This document shows positions 26,493 through 36,100 of a DNA stretch of 64,000 bases, in pieces (positions within the stretch are counted from its first letter, which is position 1; the number at the start of each line of letters is the position of its first letter). The translations under genes were made by a program, and so were the position numbers. The notes beneath the pieces are model-generated. The model did not search any database, had not been told where the DNA came from, and saw only the letters and a list, made by a program, of their open reading frames with translations. The DNA comes from Dyella jiangningensis (GTDB taxonomy: Bacteria > Pseudomonadota > Gammaproteobacteria > Xanthomonadales > Rhodanobacteraceae), in assembly GCF_003264855.1 (NCBI RefSeq), contig NZ_NFZS01000007.1, positions 82,104-146,103 of the forward strand, in the 5' to 3' direction.

Positions 26493-27026
26493 CTACTGCG
26501 CCGGACCGCCCGCGGACTGCTGCGCCTGGATGACGGCGGCACGGGCTTCATCCTGTCGGATCTGGATCTGCCGCTGCGCGTCGAGCTTGCCGCCCAGTAG
26601 CGAGAGGATGTAATTGGTGCTGTCGAATTCGCGCAGCAGCGAAAGCTCGCGTTGCGCTTCGTCCAGGCTGTTGTCGTTGATGGAACGCTCGACGTCGGCC
26701 GATGCGGCCGGGAACGATTCGTGCAGCTGTTCCTGCGCCGCCTTGTTCTGCGGATCGAGCTGCAGCACCGAGAGATAGAACTCGTAGGCGTTGCTGCCCG
26801 CCGGCGCGACCAGGCGCTTTTCCTTCACCGCGGTCTGCGCCAGGTCCAACAGGATGGATACGCCGCTGTCGTCCTTGCTGTCCGCCTGGCTGCCCACCGC
26901 GGCGGATGCGGTCGCCTTGCCTCCATGCAGCCACCAGAACACGCCGCCCACCACGGCGATCGCCGCGACGAGAGAAGCAACGACAAGCACGCGCCGGTTG
27001 GGCGCCGAAGACACAGTACTGGACAT
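26493..27026 (-). CDS. Membrane-anchored helical protein, paralogue of the TonB-like protein's N-terminal half
   Basis: A 177-residue protein with one transmembrane helix (residues ~13-34, VLVVASLVAAIAVVGGVFWWL read in two parts) and an extracytoplasmic helical domain. Residues ~55-150 strongly resemble residues ~55-150 of the protein at 27488-28501 (shared RL(V/L)APAGSNA(Y/F)E(F/L)YL, then LDEAQR(E/Q)(L/I)SLL). It ends where that protein continues into a proline-rich spacer and TonB C-terminal domain. The pattern is TPR-like. Function unknown; it may compete with or pair with the TonB-like protein. Confidence 0.75.
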   Translation of the reverse strand: MSSTVSSAPNRRVLVVASLVAAIAVVGGVFWWLHGGKATASAAVGSQADSKDDSGVSILLDLAQTAVKEKRLVAPAGSNAYEFYLSVLQLDPQNKAAQEQLHESFPAASADVERSINDNSLDEAQRELSLLREFDSTNYILSLLGGKLDAQRQIQIRQDEARAAVIQAQQSAGGPAQ

Positions 27027-27150
27027 GACACCGCTGCAGTGGAGTCCCGCACACAGGGTCGACTGGTCCTCAGTTCCCCGGCGGAACTGTCACATTAGCG
27101 ACGCCACATGTCAGCGGTGTGACTCGTCTGGACGTCCAAACGCGCCGCGG

Positions 27151-27441
27151 TCAGCTGAAGTGGCCGCCGGTGATGCGGCCGTCCTTGTCCAGCTCGGGGT
27201 AGTAGCGGCTATTGTTGTAGCGCATCTCCATGGTGGAGATGCTGCCCGGCAACAGCAGTTGCACGTCGGGATAGCGCGCGCGGAACTGCTCCGGTGTCGG
27301 GCGCGTCGCGATGAACGCGTCGAAGGCCTTCATGTCGGTCACGTAGCCGTGCACGACGACCGGCGCAGGTTGCGCCATGTCGTGACAACCACCCAGGGCG
27401 CAGGCCGCGATGATGGCGGCGATGATCAGCGAACGACGCAT
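27151..27441 (-). CDS. Small lipoprotein, C-terminal domain shared with the LptM-like protein
   Basis: 96 residues with a lipobox (ACALGGC, Cys near residue 19). The remaining part, from GYVTDMKAFDAFIATRPTP to ELDKDGRITGGHF, matches the C-terminus of the lipoprotein at 45046-45408 at most positions, but the LptM KGPLY motif after the cysteine is absent. Start 27441 is set by the signal peptide. It lies between the two TonB-like paralogues in the same orientation. Function of the shared domain is unknown. Confidence 0.75.
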   Translation of the reverse strand: MRRSLIIAAIIAACALGGCHDMAQPAPVVVHGYVTDMKAFDAFIATRPTPEQFRARYPDVQLLLPGSISTMEMRYNNSRYYPELDKDGRITGGHFS

Positions 27442-27487
27442 GGCGTGTCTCCGTGACGGGCCTGCACCGATTATGCGCCGTGGCCGC

Positions 27488-28501
27488 TCACAGACGGAAC
27501 TCGATGCGCTGGCGCACCTGCGAAGCCACTGCCTTGCCGTCCTGCGTTCCTGGCGTGAACTGCCAGCGCCCCACGGCGGTGAGCGCGGCGCGATCGAACA
27601 CGTAGCGCGGATCGGCGTCGGCGACGGAGGCACCGGTGACCGAGCCGTCCGGCTGCACGGTGAACACCACGTCGACCCAGCCTTGCCGGCGCGTGCGGCG
27701 GGCTTCGGCCGGATACACCGGCTCGACACGGCGCGTGAGCGCTGGCGCCACCGTGCCTGCCGCATCGCCAGGCGCGGTGCGTGCGCGCACTACCTGGCGC
27801 GGCGCGGCTTCGACCGCGGTCGATTCGACGTGCAGCTGGGCCAAGGCCTGCTCGGCCGGCGTGGGCGCGGTCGACGGCTTGGTCGCGGAAGCGGCTGGCG
27901 GGCCGGGTACGGGCACGGCGGGCGCGGGCATCACGCTCTTGCTGGCGGTGGCGACGTTGCTTGCCTGCACCTCGCGTCTGGCTTGTTGCTGGGCCACCTG
28001 CTGCGCTTCCTGTGCGGCGGCGTCGCGACGCGCCTGCAGCTTCGATTGCAGCAGGGTCAGCGTGTAGTTCTGCGGGTCGGCCTTGGCAAGCAGGGAGATC
28101 TGCCGCTGCGCTTCGTCGAGGTTGCCTTCATCGATGGTCTGCTCGGCGGCGCGCGAGGCGAACGGGAAGATTTCGCGCAAGGCATCCTGCGCCACGCGAT
28201 TGCCGGGCTCGCGCCTGAGCACGGCCAGGTACAGCTCGAAGGCGTTGCTGCCGGCCGGCGCCAGCAGGCGCTGCTCGGCCATCGCCTGGCGCGCGTGCTG
28301 CAGCAGTTCGTCGATGCCGGCGCCTTCACGCACGATCGGGCCTGTCGCGGCCGTCACCTGTTGCGCCGGTTCATCGGCGTTGGCGCGGTACTTCAGTTCC
28401 CAGAAGATCACCGCGGCCGCGGCAACGATGAGGACGATGACGATCAATAGCCCATGGCGGACGACGCCATGGTGACGACGGTGCGACGAAACGAAGGACA
28501 T
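27488..28501 (-). CDS. TonB-like energy transducer with N-terminal helical domain
   Basis: A 337-residue protein: transmembrane helix at ~15-36 (GLLIVIVLIVAAAAVIFW), helical repeat domain at ~55-150, Ala/Pro/Gln-rich spacer at ~155-240, TonB C-terminal domain at ~255-337 (VEPVYPAEARRTRRQGWVDV, TVQPDGSV, VGRWQFTPG). TonB proteins carry energy from ExbB-ExbD to outer-membrane receptors, but no exbBD or receptor gene is nearby. The helical domain between anchor and spacer is not part of classical TonB. ATG 28501 is used because it lies just before the membrane helix. Confidence 0.8.
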   Translation of the reverse strand: MSFVSSHRRHHGVVRHGLLIVIVLIVAAAAVIFWELKYRANADEPAQQVTAATGPIVREGAGIDELLQHARQAMAEQRLLAPAGSNAFELYLAVLRREPGNRVAQDALREIFPFASRAAEQTIDEGNLDEAQRQISLLAKADPQNYTLTLLQSKLQARRDAAAQEAQQVAQQQARREVQASNVATASKSVMPAPAVPVPGPPAASATKPSTAPTPAEQALAQLHVESTAVEAAPRQVVRARTAPGDAAGTVAPALTRRVEPVYPAEARRTRRQGWVDVVFTVQPDGSVTGASVADADPRYVFDRAALTAVGRWQFTPGTQDGKAVASQVRQRIEFRL

Positions 28502-28652
28502 GGCGGCACGCAGTGGGGAACGGGGACACCGGCGCACCAGCACGCCGACGGGCGCGCCACTCTAGTGAGGTCATGTTGCGAAGATGTTGCCTGTCTTCGC
28601 CCGCTGTGACGCGGCGCACACGCGACGGATGCCGCGTGCGCGCCGCCGCCGC

Positions 28653-30419
28653 TCAATGGCCCGGCAGCAGGCTGCTGTCCGGCGAGCCATCGGGGTGGGC
28701 GAACCACGACACGTGGTTATGCCCGCCCATGCAGCCCTTTCCTTCGTCATAGCTGGCCAGTGCACCCGCCTTGGTGGTCAGCGAGGTGCGATAGCAGCCG
28801 CCCAGCGAATCGCGGAAGTCGAACGTCTGCGCGCTCTGCTGTCCGCTGTGGCTGGCCAGGGCGCCGCTGGCGTCGAAGACCAGGGTGTCGGCGCTGTCGA
28901 CGGTGTTCTGCATCTTCGCATCGTAGAGCTTGATGCCGAGCAGCCGCTTGGCGACGTGCTGCAGGTATCCCTGGTGCACCGTCGACGCCGCGCTGATGCT
29001 GCCGTCGCTGCCGGTCTGCTGGTTGTAGTCGAGCGTGAAGGGATAACTGACGTGCTGGCTGTGCTGCGCCGTCAACAGCTTGCCGAGGCGGCTCTCGCTC
29101 ACGCTGTCGGACCACGTGCTCTGCCAGGTCTGCTGGCGATATGTGGTGGCGTTGATGGTGAACGTCTGGCGATCGTCGAAGCCCACCTGCTGCGTCACCG
29201 TGCTGGTCACGCGACCATGCGACGTGTTCGCGTAGCCCTCGATCACGAAGTGACGGTCCAGTGCCGTGGTGATGTCGCCGGCGGTATTGCCGCTGCTGTC
29301 AGTGGCCAACGTGCTGCCGATGGTCGGCGTGGGTGCCTGGCCGACCAGCGTGTTGCGCGTGATCCTGCCGGTGACCTGCTGCGCGTGCGCATCGCGGTAG
29401 ATCAGCAACGTGGCGGTGGCGGAGAAGTAACCGTGCGCACCGGCGACCTGCAACGCCACTTCATGCGGGTTGCCATCGCTGAGCTGGCCGGCGAAGGGCG
29501 TGAGGTCCACCCTGTACGGCATGAAGTTCAGCGCCTGCACGCCCGGTGTCGGCCGCCACAGGTAAGGGTCGATGCCGCCGGTATAGACCCACGGATACAC
29601 CGGCGCCACGCCGGCCGGCTGGCCATCGATGCTGATCTCCGCTTCGCGGAAGTTGCCGCCGCCGCATTCTTCCGCCTGCGCGGCGTACTGATCGGGCACG
29701 CAGGTGTACCAGAACTCATCGCCGCTCTGGCTCTGCGTGAACACGTCGAGATAGGCGCGCTCCACGTTGGTCGGCAAGGTGAGCGTCCGCGCCAGCTTGT
29801 CGCTCGGCATGTTCAACGTGGCGGTGCTCCCGACCGGATCGGCACCGAGCGGATAGACCGCATCCGGCGTGTCGGCCGCGCGCGCCACCGGCGTGGCCGG
29901 ATAGAACAGCAGGCGCGCACTGCCATGGATCACGCCGGTATAGGTGCTGTTGACCAGGTTGCCGATCACGGCCTGTCCCTGGCCGGCGTTGCGCAGCAGC
30001 GCCGAGTAGTCGGTGAGATCGCGTTCCACGTGCCATGCCGGCGACACCGTCGCCGACGGCTCCTGCGTCGTGCCGAAATAGAGGTTCACGCCCGCCAGCC
30101 AGAGCGTCGCCGTGCGGTCGTACTGGCGACCCGCGGTCACCGAGAAATCCGCTTCGAGCACCACCTTGGACCACGCGCCGCTGCATGCGGTGGGCGGGGC
30201 ATAGCTGTAAGGCCTTGCGCTGAAATCGTCGAAACTTACGTCGGTGAACAGCGTCACCACGCACGGCTGTCCCGGTGGCCGTGGCACCGATGGATCGGCG
30301 ACTGCGACATTGTTCGAGCCGATCACCGGATCCGCGCTGCTCTGCGCCGACACCCCACCCAGCAAGACCAGCAACGCGGCCATCGCGAAACGACGGCGGA
30401 CAAACCCCCAAGGCACCAT
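28653..30419 (-). CDS. Secreted peptide-N4-asparagine amidase A-like enzyme (PNGase A family)
   Basis: A 588-residue protein. An N-terminal signal peptide (RRRFAMAALLVLLGGVSAQSS) is followed by PNGase A-family motifs: VVTLFTDVSFDDF, WSKVVLEADFSVTAGRQYDR, LWLAGVNLYFGTTQEPS, WHVERDLTDYSALL. Enzymes of this family release N-glycans from glycoproteins; from memory, acid-active relatives have been described in Acidobacteria and Rhodanobacteraceae. ATG 30419 has a strong GGGGAG site. It is divergent from the OmpR-type regulator, with a triple GTGA repeat between. Bacteria of this group make few such glycans, so a plant or fungal glycoprotein substrate is likely (inference). Confidence 0.85.
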   Translation of the reverse strand: MVPWGFVRRRFAMAALLVLLGGVSAQSSADPVIGSNNVAVADPSVPRPPGQPCVVTLFTDVSFDDFSARPYSYAPPTACSGAWSKVVLEADFSVTAGRQYDRTATLWLAGVNLYFGTTQEPSATVSPAWHVERDLTDYSALLRNAGQGQAVIGNLVNSTYTGVIHGSARLLFYPATPVARAADTPDAVYPLGADPVGSTATLNMPSDKLARTLTLPTNVERAYLDVFTQSQSGDEFWYTCVPDQYAAQAEECGGGNFREAEISIDGQPAGVAPVYPWVYTGGIDPYLWRPTPGVQALNFMPYRVDLTPFAGQLSDGNPHEVALQVAGAHGYFSATATLLIYRDAHAQQVTGRITRNTLVGQAPTPTIGSTLATDSSGNTAGDITTALDRHFVIEGYANTSHGRVTSTVTQQVGFDDRQTFTINATTYRQQTWQSTWSDSVSESRLGKLLTAQHSQHVSYPFTLDYNQQTGSDGSISAASTVHQGYLQHVAKRLLGIKLYDAKMQNTVDSADTLVFDASGALASHSGQQSAQTFDFRDSLGGCYRTSLTTKAGALASYDEGKGCMGGHNHVSWFAHPDGSPDSSLLPGH

Positions 30420-30522
30420 GACGTTCTCCCCACGACGTGCCCCCTGCCGCGCGCACGCTAGCACAGCGGCGTATGGGCGGCGTGATGGTTACGGACGTCC
30501 AAATGAAAGAAGGGGAATCCCG

Positions 30523-30550
30523 GTGAGAAATCGTGAGAAAAGTCGTGAAA
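30523..30550. promoter_or_regulatory. Triple GTGA(G)AAA direct repeat, candidate response-regulator box
   Basis: GTGAGAAA at 30523, GTGAGAAA at 30533 and GTGAAA at 30545 are in direct orientation at 10- and 12-bp steps. The site is in the 252-bp divergent region between the PNGase and response-regulator genes. A similar triplet lies at 32866-32890. OmpR-type regulators typically bind such tandem direct repeats; binding by the adjacent regulator is inference. Confidence 0.5.
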
Positions 30551-30671
30551 TTGCCGTGGTGGCGTGCCGATCACGCTTGCAACGGGCTTAATTTCGGCAC
30601 GTTGCTTGACGCGGGCGGAGAAGAGAAACGAGAGTGTGCGCCTTTCGACCATCGCAGCACGGCAACACCGC

Positions 30672-31397
30672 ATGACCGAGCGAACCGCACCGACCCAACC
30701 GCCGACACCAGCGCGCGCATGGCGCCTTGGCGTACTCGAGGATGATGCGCAGCTGCGTGAAGGCATCATTCTTCCAGGTCTTCGCTACTTCGGTTTCGAA
30801 GTAACGGGCGCGGGCACGGCTGCCGAGCTCTACCGTCACATGTTGCGCCAGAGTTTCGACATGGTCGTGCTGGACATCGGCCTTCCCGACGAAGACGGAC
30901 TGAGCGTGGTGAAGCACCTGCGGGAGATTTCCAATCTCGGCATCGTCATGCTCACTGCCAACACCGGCAGCGACGACCACATCCAGGCACTCACGCGCGG
31001 CGCCGATGCTTTCCTCAACAAGCCGGTGAACATCGAAGTACTGGCCGCGACGCTGCACAGCGTCGCTCGACGACTCGGCGGTACGCAGGCGCAAGCAGGC
31101 ACAGGCCGCTGGCGCCTGGACACGGATGACTGGTGCCTGGTCACGCCCGCCGGCCAGGCGCTGCCACTCACGGCGCCGGAGCGCTGCCTGATGCGCCAGC
31201 TGGTGGCATCGCGCGGCGAGCCGGTACCGCGCGAAACCCTGATCGCGGCATTGGCGACGGACGTCTACGACTTCGACCCGCACCGGCTGGAGATGATGGT
31301 CCATCGCCTGCGCCGCAAGGCGCAGGACTCGGCCGGCCAACCCCTGCCGCTGCTCACCTCGCGTGGCCAGGGCTATCTGTTCGCCGGCGATGCCTGA
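30672..31397 (+). CDS. OmpR/PhoB-type response regulator
   Basis: A 241-residue regulator. The receiver domain has the acidic pair in GVLEDDAQLR, phospho-acceptor in MVVLDIGLPDEDG near residue 67, T in VMLTANTG and K in FLNKPVN. The winged-helix effector domain ends with DFDPHRLEMMVHRLRRKA and TSRGQGYLF, the DNA-recognition and wing elements. ATG 30672 is preferred; a longer frame begins in non-conserved sequence. Its last 25 bp overlap the convergent histidine kinase gene, presumably its partner. It is divergent from the PNGase gene. Confidence 0.9.
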   Translation: MTERTAPTQPPTPARAWRLGVLEDDAQLREGIILPGLRYFGFEVTGAGTAAELYRHMLRQSFDMVVLDIGLPDEDGLSVVKHLREISNLGIVMLTANTGSDDHIQALTRGADAFLNKPVNIEVLAATLHSVARRLGGTQAQAGTGRWRLDTDDWCLVTPAGQALPLTAPERCLMRQLVASRGEPVPRETLIAALATDVYDFDPHRLEMMVHRLRRKAQDSAGQPLPLLTSRGQGYLFAGDA

Positions 31398-32809
31398 AGA
31401 GCCGCGGGCGCCAGCTGCGGCGCCGATGGCTCATCGTGATGAAGCGGGAGTTGGATGCGGAACCGCGTCCCCTGGTCGGGTTGGCTGACGACCTCGATCG
31501 TTCCGCCCGCGGCATGCACGAGACTGGCGACGACTGACAGACCCAGCCCCGTGCCGCGACCGAACGGTTTGGTGGTATAGAACGGCTCGAACACCTTCGC
31601 CTGCACGTCCGCGCTCATGCCGGTACCGGTATCGGCCAGGATGAGTTCCAGGCATGCCGGTGATGCGCCCGGCGCCAACGCGACGGAAAAACGACCACCA
31701 TCGGGCATGGCGTCGCGCGCATTGGCGGCGATGTTGAGCACCATCAACTCGAACTGGCCCCGGTCCAGCAGTACCGGCAAGGGCTGCGCACAGGCATCGC
31801 ATTCGAGCTGGATATAGCGGCCCAGCAGCTGGCGCAGCATCGGCTCCAGTTCCGCCAGGGCGCGCGCCGCATCGAACACCTGCGTGCCGTCCACGTCCTG
31901 CCGGCTGAAGTTGAGCAGTTTGCGACTGATGGCCAATCCACGCAGCGCTGCCAGCTCCACGCCTTCCAGCGCGTTGATCAAGGCGGGCGTGCCCAGATCG
32001 GCCAGCTGTTCGCGCTGCGTGGCATAGCCCAGCACCACGTTCAGCACGTTGCCGAAATCATGCGCCACGCCGCTCGCCGCGCGGCCCACGGCATCCATCT
32101 TCTGCGAATGGATCAGCTGGTTGCGCGTGCGCTCGCGTTCTTCGATCTCCTGCGCGATCCGCCGGTTGGCCAGCTCGAGCGCTTCGCCGCGCTGGATGGA
32201 CTGCGCCAGCGTGTTGCGCAACGCGGCGATGGTCTGGTCGAGGATCAACGCCACCAGCAGGTAGGCGAGCATCAGCATCGGCAACGTGTGGTACGCGTCC
32301 CAACCCAAGGGGCGCCGCTCGCCCAGCCACAGGTTGTCGGCAAGTTGGCCCAGTGCGAACACGCCCATCAGGCTCGCGTAGATGTTCCACAGCGTCCGCC
32401 GTCCCAGCACGATGCCGCCTACCGCCATCAACAACACGGGCGTGGGATCAGGCGGTGAATGGCTGTAACCGGTGGCCGCATAGGCGGCCGCGGCCGACAG
32501 CAGCACGATCGCCAGGAATTGACGGATGCCCAGGCGGAAACGCCCGCGGCGGATCAGCACGACGCCGACCCATGCCGACACCGCAATCACCACATCCGTC
32601 CCCAGATCCAGCGCCTGCCGCAGGTCTTCCATGGCAAGCAAGGCGAGTTGCGGTTCCACCGCGGCGGCGTACAGGCGCACCAGCACGATGGCCAGGCCCA
32701 CGGCGATGAGCAGCACCTGCATGAAAGGGGCATTGAGGCGATCAACGGGATCGCTGGCCGGTGCCTTGGCGAGCCATTCCCGCACCGCGCGTAGTCCCGG
32801 AATGGTCAC
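31373..32809 (-). CDS. Membrane sensor histidine kinase
   Basis: A 478-residue kinase. Five or six transmembrane helices fill residues ~28-195 with no large periplasmic loop, so the signal may be sensed within the membrane. A short coiled coil (LELANRRIAQEIEERERT) leads to the H box SGVAHDFGNVLNVVLGYA, N box NIAANARDAM, G1 LADTGTGMS, F box FEPFYTTKPFG and G2 GRGTGLGLSVV. The AHDFGN style H box is more usual in NtrB/hybrid-like kinases than OmpR-partner kinases. It converges with the regulator and diverges from the adhesin. Confidence 0.88.
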   Translation of the reverse strand: MTIPGLRAVREWLAKAPASDPVDRLNAPFMQVLLIAVGLAIVLVRLYAAAVEPQLALLAMEDLRQALDLGTDVVIAVSAWVGVVLIRRGRFRLGIRQFLAIVLLSAAAAYAATGYSHSPPDPTPVLLMAVGGIVLGRRTLWNIYASLMGVFALGQLADNLWLGERRPLGWDAYHTLPMLMLAYLLVALILDQTIAALRNTLAQSIQRGEALELANRRIAQEIEERERTRNQLIHSQKMDAVGRAASGVAHDFGNVLNVVLGYATQREQLADLGTPALINALEGVELAALRGLAISRKLLNFSRQDVDGTQVFDAARALAELEPMLRQLLGRYIQLECDACAQPLPVLLDRGQFELMVLNIAANARDAMPDGGRFSVALAPGASPACLELILADTGTGMSADVQAKVFEPFYTTKPFGRGTGLGLSVVASLVHAAGGTIEVVSQPDQGTRFRIQLPLHHDEPSAPQLAPAALQASPANR

Positions 32810-32865
32810 TGGATCTGGCCTCGGTTGCGACAGCTTGCCGGCCCATTTTTCCGTGCTTTTGAGCG

Positions 32866-32890
32866 GTGAGCAATCGTGAAGTTCGTGAGC
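32866..32890. promoter_or_regulatory. Triple GTGA direct repeat, candidate response-regulator box
   Basis: GTGAGCAATC at 32866, GTGAAGTTC at 32876 and GTGAGCATC at 32885 are in direct orientation at 10- and 9-bp steps. The site is 57 bp upstream of the kinase start and 211 bp upstream of the adhesin start. It resembles the 30523-30550 triplet. Shared recognition by the local response regulator is inference. Confidence 0.45.
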
Positions 32891-33087
32891 ATCGGAAGGC
32901 CTGTGTGCGCGGTGCAGATCGGTGCGTGACTTGCCTGGGATGCTCGCGGAATCTCGCTCGGCTTCATAGCGGAAGGCGCCTCGCGCCTTCCTTCATTTGG
33001 ATTGCCGCGTGACCGGCGCGGGCCGTGATGCATGAGGGGAGTTCCTGCATCGCAGCCAGCGTGTGACGAGCGCCTGCAGGCGGCCCT

Positions 33088-33103
33088 GGGGAGACAACTG
33101 GTG
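33088..33103 (+). promoter_or_regulatory. Ribosome site and GTG start of the adhesin
   Basis: GGGGAG at 33088-33093 stands 7 bases before GTG at 33101. This GTG begins the conserved extended signal peptide (N-T-I-Y-S-K-V-W), whereas the in-frame ATG at 33032 is 23 codons further upstream, lacks a ribosome site and adds non-conserved residues. Confidence 0.8.
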
Positions 33104-36100
33104 AACACGATCTACAGCAAAGTCTGGAGCCACGCGCGTGGCGCCATGGTGGTGGCGTCCGAGCTGGCCAGCCGGATGGGCAAGGGCCGCGGCGCGGGAT
33201 CCCGCGCGGTCGCTTCCGCAGTACTGCTTGCCGGTGTCGCGCTGAGCCCGATGGCTCAGGCCTGCGCGGGCCTCGGCTGGCCCGGCAGCGGCCTGGGGGC
33301 GACGAACGATGCGCTGACCTGCGCGTCGCTCGCGGCGACGCAAGGCAACTTGGTCAGCGCCGACAGCGTCACGACCGGCACCAACACGGCCGTTCCCGAC
33401 ACCACGCCCTACGTGTTGATCTCGGGCTCGAGCGCCAGCGGTCCCGTCAATGCCACGCTGGGCGGCTATGACGATGTCGCCATCGGTTCCGGCGCCAACA
33501 CGGCCGGCAGCTACGCCGTGGCCCTGGGTTCGGGCGCGACCGCCGCCACCGACTACGGCCTGGCCATGGGCTACAAGGCCAACGCCTCCGGCGCTTCCGC
33601 ACTGGTGGTCGGCGCCAGCAGCACGGCCTCGGGCACCAATGCCATCGTGCTTGGCGACGGCAGTACCGCGGCGGGCAACGGCTCGATGGTGCTGGGCACC
33701 GGCAGCCAGGCAAAGGGCAATTACGGCGTCGTGGTCGGCACCGGCGGTTATGCGGACTCGCTGTCCACCGGTGCCATCGTCATCGGCTACGGCGCCGAGG
33801 CCACCGACGGCGTCAACAGGTCCGGCGTGCTGAGCGGTTCGGTCTACAGCGTGGTGATCGGCGGTGGCGCCATCGCCTACTCCAACGCTCAGTACGGCGT
33901 GGCCATCGGCTACCAGGCCGGCCTGGCGCAGAACAGCCTCAACGCAGTCGCCATCGGTCGGCAGGCGGTCGGCTACGGTTCGGGCGCGGTGGCCGTGGGC
34001 ACGGGTTCCTATGCCATCGGCTCCGGTTCCACGGCGGTGGGCGGCTGGTACGACGCCAACAACGATGGCGTGATTCCGCGCAGCTCCTCGCCGGGTGGCG
34101 AGAAGACCTGGGCCTACGGCCGCGGTTCGAGCGCCTTCGGCGGGGCATCCGTCTCCTTCGGCGACTTCGGCACGGCGCTGGGCACGCTCTCGTATGCGGG
34201 CGGCAGCCAGGTCACCGATGGCACGGACACGCTGGGCGGCTCCGTCGCGGTCGGCTACAAGTCCCGTGCTGCGGGCGACGGCACCGTCGCCGTAGGCCGC
34301 AACAGCCTGACGCAGTACGACAACGCCACGGCCGTGGGCAACAGCGCCGTCGCCTATGGACAGGACAGCGTCGCGCTCGGCCACAACGCGATCGCCGCCT
34401 ACACCAACGACATGTCGCTCGGCAGCAACGCCTGGGCCGGCGGCGGCATGGGTACGCGCAACATGGCGATCGGCAACGGCGCCATCGCGGGCAACCCCAA
34501 CGCCGACGTGACCGACACCTCACAGAACGTCAGCGACGCCATCGCCATTGGTGCCGCCGCGTCGGCAAGCCGCAACCAGTCCCTGGCCGTGGGCATCAAC
34601 GCCATCGCCGCGGGCGAGCAGTCGGTGTCGAGCGGTTTTGGTGCGGATGCCGAAGGCGATTACTCGACCACCATCGGTTCCGGCAGCGCCGCGCTCGGCA
34701 TGGGAGCGTCCGCCTTTGGTAACGGTGCCGTCGCCCTCAACGACTTCGGAACAGCGCTTGGCTATGGCAGCTTGGTCATGGCGGACAATGCCGTTGCGCT
34801 GGGTGCGTTCTCCATGGCCGATCGCGACAATGCCGTATCGGTTGGCAGCGAAGGCGCAGAGCGCCAGATCGTCCACGTTGCGGCGGGCACGGCCGATACC
34901 GATGCAGTCAACAAGCTGCAGATGGACCAGGCCGTTTCGGGTCTCGGCACAAGCACAGCCAGCGCGCTCGGAGGCGGCGCCGCCATGACGGCGACGGGAT
35001 TGCAGGTGCCCACCTACGCGATCCAAGGAAGCAGCTATCACTCGGTTGGCGATGCGCTTACGGTGCTCGACAGCAGCGTGACATCGCTGGGCTCAGGTCT
35101 CACCCAGTTGAGTTCGCAGGTGAACGCCGTCCAGTCGAGCATGCCTCTGGGGACAGGAAATGGCCTGGCCATCGGCCATGGCAGTGTAGCAACCGATGCG
35201 CACGACACGGCCTTGGGTGACGGTGCCTCCGTAGGTGCCGACGGAGGCTCCGCCATCGGTAACCAAGCGATCATTGGTGCCGTCGCAACGAACGCTGTCG
35301 CGTTGGGCGCAAATAGCGTCGTCTCTGCCGCGTCCGGTACATCGATCGGCAATGGTTCGCAGGTGACGGGGCAAAATGCCGTCGCGTTGGGTGCAGGTTC
35401 TATCGCGGACCAGGCGGACACCGTATCGATCGGCAACGCAATCAGCCAACGGCGGCTGACGAATATGGCCGCCGGCATTGCGGCCACCGATGGCGTCAAC
35501 GTGCAACAGCTCGCTCAAGCGCTGACCGATGCGAGCGTCAATGCTGAGGCTAGCGTCGATCACCTTGGAAGTTCGTTCGCCGCAGCCCTTGGCGGCAACG
35601 CGGTCATGGATTTGCGGAATGGCTTCGTGCTGCCTACCTATCTTGTCCAGGGCAATGCCTATAACTCGGTAGGTGACGCGTTCGCCGCCGTGGATGGCAG
35701 CCTCACCCTGCTTGGTAGCCGCATCAATGCGTTGCAGTCGACGGTTCCGACCGGCAGCGGCAACGGCATGGCCATCGGCAGTGGCAGCGTGGCGACGGAT
35801 GGCCGCGATACGGCGATTGGCAAGGGCGCCACCATCGGTGCGGACGGCAGCACGGCGCTGGGCAACAACGCCACCATTTCCGCCGCGGCGACGAATGCGG
35901 TTGCCGTGGGCGCGGACACCAGCGTGGCCGCCGCTTCCGGCACGGCCATCGGCCAGGGCGCGCAGGTGACGGCGAATGCCAGCAACGCCGTGGCGCTGGG
36001 CGCAGACTCGGTGGCCAACGAGGCGGATACGGTATCGGTGGGCAACACCACGACGCAGCGCCGCGTGACCCATGTCGCTGCCGGCACCGCCGTCACCGAT

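Noticed and set aside
32993..34384. A long minus-strand frame opposite the adhesin N-terminus
   Set aside because: It mirrors the repetitive YadA head codons and has no start signal or family features.
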